DNA of 64,000 nucleotides. Source: Moringa oleifera (taxonomy: Eukaryota; Streptophyta; Magnoliopsida; Brassicales; Moringaceae). Position numbers and translations under genes: made by a program. Shown here piece after piece: positions 42,327 to 53,872 of this stretch; position 1 is the first letter of the stretch; the number at the start of each line of letters is the position of its first letter. The notes under the pieces are model-generated. The model saw nothing but the letters and a program-made list of their open reading frames with translations. It made no database searches and was not told the origin of the DNA. Location of the stretch: the NCBI GenBank assembly GCA_021397835.1, contig JAJFZO010000034.1:8261501-8325500 (forward strand), in the 5' to 3' direction.

Positions 42327-44099
42327 CTATGCAATGGGCTAGCGATGGCTGTTAGTGTCATTAAAGATATACTTTGGGTTCCCCTAATGATGGCCTAATG
42401 GTTGTCACTGGCATAGGTAGACGTGAGAGCAAGCACTAGAGGAGCTTCACGACGCTTTAATAGTAGTGGTTGGCATTGGGAAAGCCCAATGACTGTTATG
42501 AAGAAGTCGTTAGTGCTAGTAGACCCTTGTAGCAACTTTGAAGGGACCTAACAGCTGCTTTACTACTACTTTGAGGTAGTTACTGGTGTTGGTAGGCACT
42601 AGTGCCGACACTAGAAGAACTTAGGGACAGCCTTGTAATTTTTATTAGCCAATTTGCCAATGTTTGTAAGTGCTAGTATTACCAACAGGGAAGCCCAATG
42701 ATTACCTTATAATCATCACTGGTGTTAGGAGAGCCCAATGACTTTAGCTAGGTAGTCACTAGCATGGGTAGACATGAAGGCAAGCATTAAAATGAGCCAA
42801 ATTAATGTCCAGCTTTTGTTGCGGTGTAGTTATAGGTGTTGGCAGAAGACAGTATTGGGAAACACTTATGTCAACCTCGGGGGATCCCAACAACGTGCCT
42901 TTGATAGTCACTAGATTTAGGGCAGCCCAACAATGTTGTCGGGTAATCGCACACGCTATTAGATTGTAGCATCAGTATTAAAGCAACATAGTAATAGCCT
43001 AGCGACAGTCGCGGGCCTTAATAGACATTAGCATTGGGTTTTCCTTAGCATTAGCTAGTCGTAGTTACTGGCATAAGTAGACATGAAGGAAACCACATAA
43101 GGAGTTGAACGATAATGTAGTAGTAATAGTGGGCACTAAGAGAGCCCAAAAACTTATGCATGGACGTCGTTGGTGCTAGCAGACACTCGCACCAGCTTTG
43201 AAGGAACATAATACTTGTAGAGTTATTGTTGTGGGGTAGTTATTAGCATTGGAAGATGATGATATTAGTATAAAAGAAACCCAAGGATTGCAAAACTATT
43301 ATTGCAAGGTAGTTGTTAACATCGATAGATGATAGTACTAGCACAATGGCAACTTAGCGATGACTCAATAATGGTTACTCATGTTGGTAGAACTCAATGC
43401 TACTGTTGGGCAATCACTGATGCTGGTAGATGCCAATGCAAGCACAAACAAAACTCAGCGAAGACCAAACAATAGTCACTAAAGCTGCCAGACATCTACT
43501 CTATGCTGCCCCATTGATTGCCCAATGGCAGTCGTTGTTAGCGTTAGGAAACCCTAACGATATTTGTTAGGAAGTTATTGGGGCAGGGAGGTGCTCGCAC
43601 TTATTTTGAAGGATCCCAATAATTTTCTAACTACTATTTTGGGGTAGTTATTGGTGTTGGCACATGCCGATGCAAGTATTATGTGAACTAAAAGACTTTC
43701 CTTTTATTGTTGCAAGTAACTGCTAGTACCGATAGACGCTAATGGGAGCATCAAAGGAGACTAACGATGATCGCACGACTATTGTTGGTATTGGATAGTT
43801 ATTGTGGAAAAGTTGTTGGTGCTCGCAGATGCTCTCTCCAGCTTTGGGGGAACCAATGACTACTCAACAACTACTGCGGGGCCATTGTTGGTGTTGGCAT
43901 ACACCGATGTCAACACGAAGTAACCCAAAAGAATTTTTAGCTATTTTTGCACACTATTGCTCGTGTTGATATATGTTAGTACCAGCACCATGGGACACTA
44001 GCGATGACGGCATAAGAGTTGGTGGTCTTCGAAGAGCCCAATGACTGAATGTTAAGGTCATCGTTGGCACTGCTAGAGGCAAGTGCCAACACTAAGGGA

Positions 44100-45087
44100 G
44101 CTATACAATGACCTACGATAGTTGCTAGTGTCAGTAAAGATCTACGCTGGGTTCCTCTAACGATGGCCTAATAGTTTTTGTTACAATAGGTAGACGCAAG
44201 GGCAAGTACTTGAGAAGCTTAACAATTCCCTAGTAGTAGTGGTTGGCATTGGGAGAGCCCAATGACTATTGTGAAGAAGTCGCTGGTGCAAGTAAACCCT
44301 CGTGCCAACTTTGAGGGACTTAACAGCTACCTTGCTACCACTACAAGGTGGGTAGTTACTCATGTTGGCAGTCGCCGTCGTCGATAATAAGGGAACTTAG
44401 GGACAGCCTTATCAATTCTGTGAAGCAGTTGCCGATGTTTGTAAATTCTAGTACTAGCACCAGGGAAGCCCAACGATCAGCCTATGACTGTCGCTGAAGT
44501 GGAGAGAGCCCAATGACTTTAATTAAGCAGTCATTGGCATAAGTTGACGTGAAGGTAAGCACTAAAAGAGCCAACCAGTGTCCAGCTTTTATTGCGGAGT
44601 AGTTATACATGTTGGCGAAAGACGGCTTTAGGAAAGGCTAGTGTCGACACCGAGGGAGCCCAACGATGACCCTTTGATAGTCATTGGATTTAGGAGAGCC
44701 CGAGCATTGGTAGACATGAAGGCAACCATAGAAGGAGTTGAATAACAACATAGTAGAAGTAGTGGGCATTAGGAGAGCCCAAAAACTTATGCAAGGATGT
44801 CTCTGGTGCTAGCAGACACTCGCGCCAACTTTGAAGGAACCTAGCGACTGTCGAGTTATTATTGTGGGGTAGTTATTAGCGTTGGCACATGATGACACAA
44901 GCATAAGATGAACCTAGCGACTGTCTAACCATTATTACAGGGTTATTATTAGCATTGATAATGCTAGTAATAGCACTAAGACAACCTAATGATGACCCAA
45001 TGATTGTCGCTCGCGTAGGAAAAGCCCAATGATTGCTATTAGGGTAATCGTTGATGCTGATAAAAGCTAACACCATCACTAGGAGAG
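44100..45087 (+). repeat. Shortest L-type copy (987 bp), two deletions
   Basis: It carries the shared short-form join near 45075 ('cgttgatgctgataaaagctaac'). A second loss of about 150 bp lies near 44705, where 'ggatttaggagagcccg' runs straight into 'agcattggtagacatgaagg'. Confidence 0.65.
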
Positions 45088-45257
45088 CTATGCAATGACC
45101 CAACAGCAGTTGCTGGTATCGATAGAGATTTGCTCCGGCTTCCCCTAATAATGGCCTAAAAGTTATTGCTAGCATAGGTAGACGCGAGGGCAAGCATTAG
45201 AAGAGTTTAATGATGCCCTAGTAGTAGTGGTTGGCATTGAGAAAGCCTAACAATTGT

Positions 45258-46130
45258 TGTGAGGAAGTCGTTAACACGAGTAGACCTCGTGCCAACTTTG
45301 AAGGGACCCAACGACTACCTTTCTACTATTGCGGGGTAGTTACAAGAGTTGGCAGACCCTGGTGCTGACACTAGGGGAACCTAAAGATAGCCCTATCATT
45401 TCTGCTAGCCAGTGGCTAGTGTTTGTAAATGCTAATACTAGCATTAGGGAAGCCTAACGATCACCCCATGATAGTCGTTGGTGTTGGGAGAGCCCAAAGA
45501 CTATAGCTAAGCAGTCACTCATGTAGGTAAATGTAAGGACAAGCACTAAAACAGCTCACTGACTATCCAGCTTTTGTTGTAGGGTAGCTACAGATGTAGG
45601 TAGAAGACGACATTGGGAAATGCTTGTGTCAGCATCGAGTGAGCCCAGCGACGACCCTTTGATAGTCACTAGATTCAGGACAACCAACAACTATTGTGAG
45701 AAATCACTAGTGCTAATATACCCTCGTGCAAACTTTGAGAGGACCCAACGACTACCTTTCTACTACTGCGGGGTAGTTACAAGAGTTGGCAGACATCGAC
45801 ACAAACAAAAATAGGAACTTAGGGACAGCCCTGTAATTTTTGCTAGCCAATTATGAGTGTCTATAAATGCTAGTCATAGCACGAGAGAAGCCTAACGATC
45901 ACCCCATGATCGTTGCTAATGTTGGAAGAGCCTAATGACTATAGGTGGGTAGTCACTAGCATAAGTAGACGCGAGGGCAAGCACTAAAAGAGCCCAATGA
46001 CTATCTAGCTTTGGTTACAAGGTAGTTATATGTGTTGGAAGAAGACTACATTGGGAAATGCTTATGCCGATATTAGGGGTGGACAGCGACAACCGGTTGA
46101 TAGTCACTGGATTTAGGACAGCCCAACAAC
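45258..46130 (+). repeat. Recent ~436 bp tandem duplication within an L-type copy
   Basis: The block beginning 'tgtgaggaagtcg' at 45258 recurs from 45694 ('tgtgagaaatc'). Both copies share private features not seen in other L-type copies, such as 'ctacctttctactact' (with one base difference) and 'gttacaagagttggcagac'. The join at about 45690 carries the short shared stretch 'caactattgtg', where two related sub-repeats were spliced. Confidence 0.7.
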
Positions 46131-46566
46131 TTTTGTTAGACAAACGCAGAAGCTAGCGAATCACAGAGTCACCACTAGGCAACTCAGTATTGACCTAGTG
46201 ATAATCGCGGGCCTTAACAAACATCAGTGTTGGGTTTTTTGAGCATTAGCCTAATGGCAATTGCGAGCATAGGTAGACATGAAGGCAACCGCAGAAGGAG
46301 TCGAACGACGATGTAGCAATAGTAGTGGGCATTGAGAGAGCCCAAAAACTTATGCAAGGATGTTGCTGGTGCTAGGAGACACTCACGCTAACTGTAGAGG
46401 AACTTAGCGACTGCCGAGTTATTGTTGTGGGGTAGTTATTAGCATTGACACATGATGACATAAGCATATGAAGAATGCAGGGACTACCCAACCATTATTG
46501 CGAGGTAGTTGTTAGCATACATCGGGGCAACCTAGCAACGACTCAATAATAGTCGCTCGCGTTGGA

Positions 46567-47030
46567 CACTAAAAAAAACTAGATTTAACGATCAATAAAT
46601 TTGTTACTAAATTAAAAAATCTATCACTAAAAAATTTAGTGACAAATTAATGACAAATAAAATTAGTAGGTGAAATCATTGTCGTGAGAAAAACTAACAA
46701 TAGAATTTTGTATCTGCCATTAATTAACGATAGATTAGAGATCGATAAGGATGTGTCCCTAAACTAGCGATAGATGTTAATCTTTTGCTAAACTAGTGAC
46801 AGAAAAGAATTCTATCGATAAAGTGTAGCAACAGATTCATTTAATGACATACAAGAATCTGTCACTATATTAGTGACAAATTTACGTTTGTCATTAAAAA
46901 TAGCAACAGAATAATACCCGTCGCTATTTTAGTGACTAATTCGATTTTGTTGCTAGTTTAGCGACAGATATTAATCTGTCGCTATTTTAGTGACTAAATG
47001 AATCCTGTCCCTAAATTCAAAGGGTTCACT
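46567..47030. repeat. CACTA terminus and subterminal palindromic repeats
   Basis: After the terminal CACTA comes an array of short repeats in both orientations based on 'ctgtcgctattttagtgac' and its complement. Two clear palindromes are 46624-46642 (arms TCACTAAA, 3 bp centre) and 46959-46984 (arms TAGCGACAGA, 6 bp centre). Such subterminal arrays are the binding sites of the element-encoded DNA-binding protein in En/Spm-type elements. Ten or more motif copies are visible, with drift. Confidence 0.75.
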
Positions 47031-47214
47031 ACAAACTGATTAGTGATTGATGGATCTGTTGTTAATATAATCAATTTTTTATAAAAAATAAATTTAAATA
47101 AATAAACTATAATAAATAAACTAAAATTCATAAAACATAATAAATACAAAATTATATATTTTATTCTCATGAAATACAATAATCATACAGGAAGTTATAT
47201 GTAGTTATTAGGTT
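47030..47214. other. AT-rich filler between the transposase remnant and the CACTA end
   Basis: This stretch is AT-rich with runs such as 'ataaataaactataataa'. No motif of the transposase core is visible. It marks the internal deletion that joined the start of the transposase gene to the terminal region of the element. Confidence 0.5.
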
Positions 47215-47454
47215 GTACTGGGAGCCCATGTAAAGCTATATTTAGCCAAATAATATCTAAATACATCAACAGTCTCATAACGACGGTTCTAACACTTTCT
47301 ACGATTACATGGATACCTTATCTTATCTCCATCCATGAATGTTGATTGATTACAAAGTGAACTAGATAAAATGTTTCATACCATCTGAAGATTCCTGATT
47401 TAAGAATCCATCAATAAGCTTCAAGTACATTCATCGGCGATCTAATGTACTCAT
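47215..47454 (-). pseudogene. TNP2-type CACTA transposase, N-terminal Transpos_assoc remnant
   Basis: Reading leftward from an ATG at 47454, the translation starts MSTLDRR, hits a TGA where the family has W, and continues MYLKLIDGFLNQE then GMKHFI. After a TAG and a one-base frameshift near 47360 it reads CNQSTFMDGDKIRYPC, KC, a TAG, NRRYETVDVF, then LAKYSFTW. This is the characteristic Transpos_assoc pattern (DR.WM, GV..FI.FA, MDG.KIRCPC, CxNRRY, HL.KYGF..W). One zinc-ligand-like Cys is replaced by Tyr. It stops at two TAA codons near 47215, and only the subterminal repeats follow. A full TNP2 is several hundred residues; this is about 80, so the DDE catalytic core is absent. It acted in the nucleus to move the element and is now dead. 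Confidence 0.78.
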
Positions 47455-47506
47455 TTTTCTATTTCTCAATTCATTCTAATTAAACTAGTTCCCAACAATT
47501 TGCCTC

Positions 47507-48933
47507 CTAAAAATTTTAATAATTTTAAAACTTATTATAATATAAAATAAGTATCAAATAATTTTGAGGACATGTAAAACACACGTGACTTATAATACAA
47601 CTTGTTTAACGTTTTATGCATGCCACTCAAACTTCAAAGGTAAGTGGTCCTATATCATTCAGAAATGTACACTTATATGAAGCACAATATAGTAACTAAT
47701 TGTTCACTTGAATTTGTAAAAATTTTGACTGTATTTTCCCATAGTTCTCCAAGTACATCACATGTCTAAATATGAGTTAGTCTTTTTCATTGAAACACAC
47801 GCTCATATCCATTAGTACGTGCCCGAAGAACAGAAGAGATACTACACAAAATTTTTACAAAATAAAATGAACAACAATTAATACGTGTGATACATATAAA
47901 TGTTACATTTCTAAACTGTCTCATCTAGACAATTCAAAAATTATTATTGAATAATTTATTTTAATTCACATACAAACACGTAACCAATAATAAATATTCA
48001 CTAATAATTATCAAACGATGTATCTAAAAAATATGCGTAAAGTCTAATTTTGCTAACAATAACATTCTATGATTATCATATAATAGATTAATTTAATTGA
48101 TTAACATATAAATAAGTTTTCTCAATATTAGTAATAATCATCCAAATGTAAATACATAATTAACATAAACTAAATTTATTTAAAAAAATTAACAACTCCA
48201 AAATTTAATCAACATCTAAGTAAATTAATTTTCATAAAAATCTAATTAATTAAATTATTTATTTCATGAAATTACAATGTAATTAAACTATTATCTATGT
48301 AATCAATAACAAATTAACTAATTTTATTAACAGAGAAAATTAACAATTACAAAATTTAATTAACATCTAACTAATTTAAATTTAATAAAAATTTAATTAA
48401 ATTATTTATCTCAAATTATATTCTAATTAAAATATTATTTATCTAATTTAATATAAATAAAATTTTTAATTAACTTATAAAATTAACAATTATAGAATTT
48501 AATTAATACCTAACCAATTTAAATTTCATAAAACTTTAATTAAATTATTTATCTTACATTACAAACTAATTAAATTATTTTCTAGATAATCCAACATAAA
48601 CTAAATTTATTAACAAATAAAATTAGCAATTATAAAGTTTAATAAATATCTAACTAATTTAAATTTCATGAAAATCTAATTAAAATATTTATCTTAAATC
48701 AAAACCATGCAAATTCAAAAATTACCTAATAATATACAATAAATTAAATTCATTAAAATGTAAAATGAATAACTAAAATATTTATTTAAAATCTACAATA
48801 TTTCTATAATTACCAAATATAATTATAATATTCTTATACAAGATTTTCTAATCATCAATATTATCATCAATAATTTTAATAATTAACTACACAAATTATC
48901 AAGTAAAGAGGAAACATGAAAATGACTACTTAC
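47507..48933 (-). other. Putative AT-rich intron in the CACTA transposase leader
   Basis: On the minus strand a donor-like CCATT|GTAAGTAG lies at 48933 and an acceptor-like ATTTTTAG|GAGG ends at 47507, about 50 bp before the TNP2 start codon. The 1.4 kb between is strongly AT-rich, as plant introns are, and has no open frame of note. Splicing is inferred from these sites only. Confidence 0.4.
48180..48740. repeat. AT-rich tandem repeat, ~140 bp period, four copies
   Basis: The motif 'attaacaattacaaaattt' and its variants begins at 48188, 48339, 48482 and 48622, giving spacings of 151, 143 and 140 bp. Each copy also carries 'aatttaaatttcataaaa' and 'ttatttatct'. It lies inside the putative intron of the CACTA element and is unrelated to the surrounding satellite. 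Confidence 0.65.
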
Positions 48934-49226
48934 AATGGAGAAAATAGAAGAGAAAATGACACACACCAAGATGCCAAGCAAGGAGAGAGTAGTAAAGACT
49001 CGGCTTTGAGACAACAAGATAAATGGGGGAAAGATAGTGCCGCTTGTTAGTGAAAAGAGCAATTTGATAATATAATAAATGTAAAGATAACAATAAAGTT
49101 AGAGGAAAAAGGAACAGGGCGAAAACAAAAAATTTTAAGAAGACAGAAGCAGAGATAGCAATAGAAATGGGGAGAAAGGAAATGGCACCTATGCGAAAGA
49201 AAAAAAAATCAGGGTTTCCATTTATA
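48934..49226 (-). promoter_or_regulatory. Putative CACTA transposase promoter and leader
   Basis: On the minus strand TATAAA lies at 49226-49221 (context GTGTATAAATGG). A pyrimidine-rich leader follows (for example CCATTTCCTTTCTCCCC) and ends at the donor-like GTAAGT at 48933. Position and order relative to the TNP2 start codon fit a promoter, leader exon, intron, coding exon arrangement. The 101-codon frame that spans the leader is phenylalanine- and leucine-rich because of the pyrimidine content, and I do not regard it as a protein. Confidence 0.4.
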
Positions 49227-49229
49227 CAC

Positions 49230-50223
49230 ACTTCAACAACGGAAGTAAGTGGCGGTTGCTAGAAATAAAATCTAGCACGAAAGTGCAGTCAGTCCTTGCA
49301 TCCACAGTGAAAATAAAATCAAGCGAAGGCAACATTGCCTTCGTAACCACGGCTGTTGCCTTCGAGGCCATGCATGGGTGTTTTCACAACACCCATGACT
49401 ACCACCTTAAAAGGCCATGGTTGCTAGCTTCGAAGGCCACGATTGCCTTTGAGGCCATGGATGGACATTTTTGCGGTAGCCATCGTTGCCACCTTCGAAG
49501 GCCATGGCTGCCATTATGACCATATATGGGTGCTTTGGCGGGCAGGCATGGCTTCCTTTGCAGCCATGCATGGATGCTTTGGCAGCGGCCATGGTTGCCT
49601 TCACAGCCATGCATGGAAACTTTGCGACAACCATGGCTGCCTTTGCTCCAATGCATGGAGGCTTTCGCGGCAGCCATGGTTGCCTTCGCTGTTAATGTGG
49701 CCATTGCTGCCACCTTCAAAGGCCATAGTTGTCGCCTTCGAAGGCCATGGCTCCTGCCTTTGAAGGCCATGGCTCCTACCTTCGAAGGCCATGGCAGCCA
49801 CTATCGAAGGCCATGGCTGCCTTCATTGGCTTCTGTGGCTACCTTTATGAGCGGCTGTGGCTACCTTTGTGGGCACTATGGTTGCTTTCGTGGGTGCCCA
49901 TGACTACCTTTGTGGGTGCCGTGGCTACCTTTGTGGGCATTAGTGCTTGCCTTCATGGGTGCCATGGTTGCCTTCGTAGGCGGTCGTGGCTACATTCGTG
50001 GATGTCGCGGCTGCCTTCGTGGTTGCCTCCTTCGTGGCCATGGCAGTTGCCTTTGAAGGCCATGTCTACCTTCACGGTCGCGACTACTACCTTCGAGGGC
50101 CATGGCTTCTTCCTTCATGGCCATCGCAGTCACCTTCGAAGGTCATGCATGGCTGCAACAATAGCACCCATGCAGGCATGGCCACCTTCGAATTATGGTA
50201 ACAAGCTCGCACCCATGCATGGC
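49230..50223. repeat. GC-rich, hairpin-rich 21-22 bp minisatellite
   Basis: About 1 kb is built of 21-24 bp units centred on variants of 'gccttcgaaggccatggct' or 'ggctacctttgtgggtgcc'. The 22 bp period is clearest at about 49720-49830. The unit combines two small palindromes (CCTTCGAAGG and GGCCATGG-type). Hairpins are obvious at 49324-49343 (arms CGAAGGCAA, loop CA) and 49373-49397 (arms CATGGGTGTT). Because the unit is palindromic and often 21 bp, several frames stay open on both strands (up to 192 codons). I read these as by-products. It may be the 5' subterminal region of the CACTA element or an independent minisatellite. Confidence 0.65.
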
Positions 50224-52373
50224 TGCCTTGGTATTACTGGTGTCGATAGATGCCTGTGCCAACTTCGGGGGAGACTGACAATGACGCATGATTGTTGCTG
50301 GTATTAAGAAAGCCCAACAATTATCGTGGGAAAGTTATTGGTGCTAGTAGATGCTCGCTGTAGCTTTAGAGCAACCGATGACTATTCAGCTACTACTGCG
50401 GGCCAGTTGTAGGTATTGGGAGACACCAATGTCAGCACAAGGCAAACCAAGAGAATTCTCAACTATTTCTATAGGTAGTTGCTTATATTGATAAACGCTA
50501 GTGCCAGCATCGGGGGACACTAGCGATGATTGCATGACAGTTGTTGGTGTTGGAAGAACCAATGAGTGATGTTTGGGCTATCGTTAGCACTAGTAGAGGC
50601 TAGCACCAGCACCGGGGGAGCTATGCAATAACCTAGCTACAGCTACTGGTGTTGATAGAGATCTGCTCTGGCTTCCCCCAACGATGGCCTAATGGTTATT
50701 GCTGGCATAAGTAGATGTATGAGCAAGGACTAGAAGAGCCTAAAGATGCCCTAATAGTAGTGGTTAGCATTAGGAGAGCCTAATGACTATTGTGAAGAAG
50801 TCATTAGTAAACCCTCGTCCTAACTTTGAGGTAGCCCAATTGCTGCCTTGCTACAATTGCGGGATAGTTACAGGTGTTGGAACACAAGGACGTTGACAAT
50901 AGGGGAACCTAAGGACTACCCTATCATTTCTGCTAGCCAATTACTAGTGTCTATAAATGCTAGTGCTAGCACAAGGGAAGCCCAATGATTACCCCATGAC
51001 TGTCGCTGGTGTTAGGAGAGCCCAACAACTATAGCTAGGTAGTCACTGGCGTAAGTAGACGTGAGGGTGAGCACTAAAAGATCCCAATGACTGTCCATAT
51101 TTTGTTGCGTGGGTAGTTATAGGTGTTAGAAGAAGATGGCATTAGGAAACGCTTGTACCGGCACTAGGGGAGCCCAACTATAACCGTTTGATAGTTATTG
51201 GATTTAGGACAGTGAATAATTATTGTTGGGCAATCGCACATGCTAGTATATCGTAGTGTCATAACTAGAGCAGCTCAGCAATGACCTAGTGATTGTCACG
51301 GGCCTTAGTAAACATCGCATCGAGTTTTCTTAGTGTTGACCTTGGTGTAGTTGCTTGCATAGGTAGACATTAAGGCAACCATAAAAGGAGTCGAAAGACG
51401 AAGTATGAGTACTAGTGGCCACTGGGAGAGTGCATGCACAGTTGGTGCTAGATGACACTTGTGCCAGATTTGAAGGAACCCAATGACTTTCGGCTTATTA
51501 TTACAAGGTAGTTATTAGTGCTGGCAGATGATGACACCAGTAAAAGAGGAACTCGTAGACTGCTCAACCGTTATTGTAGGGTAGTTATTAGCATCGATAG
51601 ATTCTAGTATTAGAACCAGGGCAACCTAGTGAGGACCTAACGATAGTCACTCGCATTGGTACAGCCCAATGACCATTGTTGGGAAGTTTTTGATGCTGGT
51701 AGATGCTAGTGCTAGCACAAACGAAACTCAACGAAGACTCAACGATAGTCACTAATGCTGCCAAACATCTATGTTGGGTTTAGCCCAATGATTTCCCAAT
51801 GGCAGCCGTTATTAGCGTTCGGAGAGGCTAACGATGACTACTAGGAAGTCATTGAGGCAGATAGCTATTCGTGCTTGTTTTTGGGGAACCCAATAAATGC
51901 CCAACTATTATTGTGGGGTTGTTATTGGTGTTGGCACACGCCGATGCCAAAATTGGGTGAACCAAAAGACTTCCTTGCTATTGCTGTGGGTAATTAATCG
52001 TGTCGAGAGACATTAATGGCAACATTGGGAGAGACTAACAATGACTATTGCTGGTATTAACGAAGCCCAACAACTAGTGTAAGAAAGTTATTGGTGCTAC
52101 TAGATGCCCGCTCCAACTTTGGGGGAACTAACGACTACACAGCTACTATAGCGAGGCAGTTGTTGATGTTAGTAGACATTGATGTCCGCATGAGATGAAC
52201 TAAGAGACTTCTCAGCTATTTTTGCAAGTAGTTGCTCATGTTGATAGACGCTAGTGCTAGCACTTGGGGACACTAGCGATGACTGCGTGACAATCATTGG
52301 TGTTAAAACAGCCTAACGATTGATATAGGGGTAGTCATCGGCACTGGTAAAGGCCAGTGCCAGCATTGGTGGA

Positions 52374-53872
52374 GCCATGCAATGACCCAACGACAACTAT
52401 TGGTGTCAGTAAAGATCTGTACTGGGTTCCCCCAACAATGGCTAATGATTGTCGCTCACATAAGTATACATTAAGGCAAGCACTAGAGGAGCTTAACGAT
52501 GCCTAATAGTAGTGGTTGGCATTGGGAGAGCCTAATGACTATTGTGAAAAAGTCACTGGTGCTAGTCGACCCTCGTGCCAACTTTGAGGGGACCCGACGA
52601 CTACCATGCTACTACTACAGGGTAGTTACTAGTGTTAGTAAGTACCGGCACCAACACTACAGGAATCTAAGTAAGCTTTATCATTTCTGTGAGGTAGTTG
52701 CCAATGTTTGTAAACACTAGTACTAGCACGAGGGAAGCCTAACGATCACCATGACCGTTGCTTAGGTTACGAGAGCCCAACACTATAGCTAAGCAGTCAT
52801 GGGCATAGGTAGACGCGAAGGCAGGCATTAAAGGAGTTCGATGGAGGTTCAGCTTTTGTTGCGGGGTAGTTAGAGGTGTTGGCAGAAGACGGCACTGGGA
52901 AATGCTAGTATCAACCTCGGGGAAGCCCAATGACGACTCTGTGATAGTCATAGGATTTAGGATAGCCCAACAATTGTTATCAAGCAATCATAGATCCTTT
53001 TTAATGGTAGTGTAGCTACTAGAGTAACTCAACAATGACTTAGCGGTAGTCACAAGCCTTAATAGGCATTAGAAGTAGGTTTTTTGAGCGTTAGTCTAGT
53101 AGTAGTTGCTCATACAAGTAGACATGAATGCAACCATAGAAGGAGTCAAACGATGATGTAGTAATAGTAATAGGCACTTGAAGAGCTAAAAAAACTTATG
53201 TAGGGACATCGTTGGGGCTGGCAGACATTCGTGTTAGCTTAGAAAGTGCCTAGCGACTGTTAAGTTATTATTGCGAGGTAGTTTAAGTGTTGGCAGATGA
53301 TGCCCCAACATAAAAGGAGCCTAAGGGCATCGATTGACACTAGTACTCGTACCAGGGTAAACTAATGACGGCCCAATAATAGTCACTCCCCTTAGTAGAG
53401 GCCAATCACTACTACTGAGCAGTCGATGATGTTGGTAAATGCTAGTGCTAGCACAAACGAAGCTCAGTGGAGACCCAACGATAGTCACTAATGTTGTTAA
53501 ACATCTACATTGGGTTGCCCCAATGATTGCCCGATTACAGTCATTGTTGGCATTCCGAGAACCCAATGACGGTTAGTGGGAAGTCGTTGGGGCAGGTAGA
53601 TGCTCGCGCTTGTTTTTAGAGCACCCAGCGATTGCCTAGCTACTATTAGGGGCTAGTTATTGGTGTTGGCACACATCGATGTCAACATTAGGTGAACCAA
53701 AAGACTTCCATGCTAATTACTGCGAGCAGTTGCTAGTGTCGATAAATGCCAGTGTTAGCATTAGAGGAGATTAACGATGACAGCATGATTGTTGCTGGTG
53801 TTGGAAGAGCCCAATGACTGATCTCGAGGTAGTCATCAATACTGGCAGAGGCCAGAGCTAACAGTAGGAGGG
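52374..53872 (+). repeat. Shortened L-type copy (1498 bp)
   Basis: Near 53795 the text jumps from 'gcatgattgttgctggtg' to 'ttggaagagcccaatgactg', skipping about 240 bp of section a. The missing piece includes the 'ctcagctatttctgcagg' block found in the neighbouring copies. Confidence 0.65.

Larger units (their letters stand above)
46567..50225 (-). mobile_element. Decayed CACTA (En/Spm) DNA transposon, one terminus lost
   Basis: The insert begins abruptly with CACTAAAAAAAACTAG at 46567 and ends near 50225, where the satellite resumes. Reading on the minus strand it contains a ~1 kb GC-rich hairpin-rich block, a TATA box and leader, an AT-rich putative intron, a TNP2 transposase start, and then directly the subterminal repeats and the CACTA end. 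A complete element would have an inverted CACTA end at the other side; I find none near 50225. The transposase core is also gone. The GC-rich block could be a separate sequence and not part of the element. About 0.33 kb of satellite is missing across the insertion compared with other copies. Confidence 0.72.

Noticed and set aside
46994..47179. 61-codon frame on the minus strand rich in F, I, L and Y
   Set aside because: AT-rich low-complexity DNA between the transposase remnant and the subterminal repeats; not a continuation of the transposase.
48926..49231. 101-codon phenylalanine/leucine-rich frame on the minus strand that looks like a membrane protein
   Set aside because: The hydrophobicity comes from a pyrimidine-rich leader between a TATA box and a donor-like GTAAGT. 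The start codon overlaps the TATA box, so it would not be in the transcript.
50180..50230. Possible second CACTA terminus at the right edge of the insert
   Set aside because: No TAGTG with matching inverted terminal sequence or subterminal repeats is present; the GC-rich repeat passes directly into satellite.
49729..50307. 192-codon frame on the plus strand, the longest in the window
   Set aside because: It is a product of the 21-22 bp GC-rich palindromic repeat, which leaves several frames open on both strands, and it runs past the insert edge into satellite. No domain.
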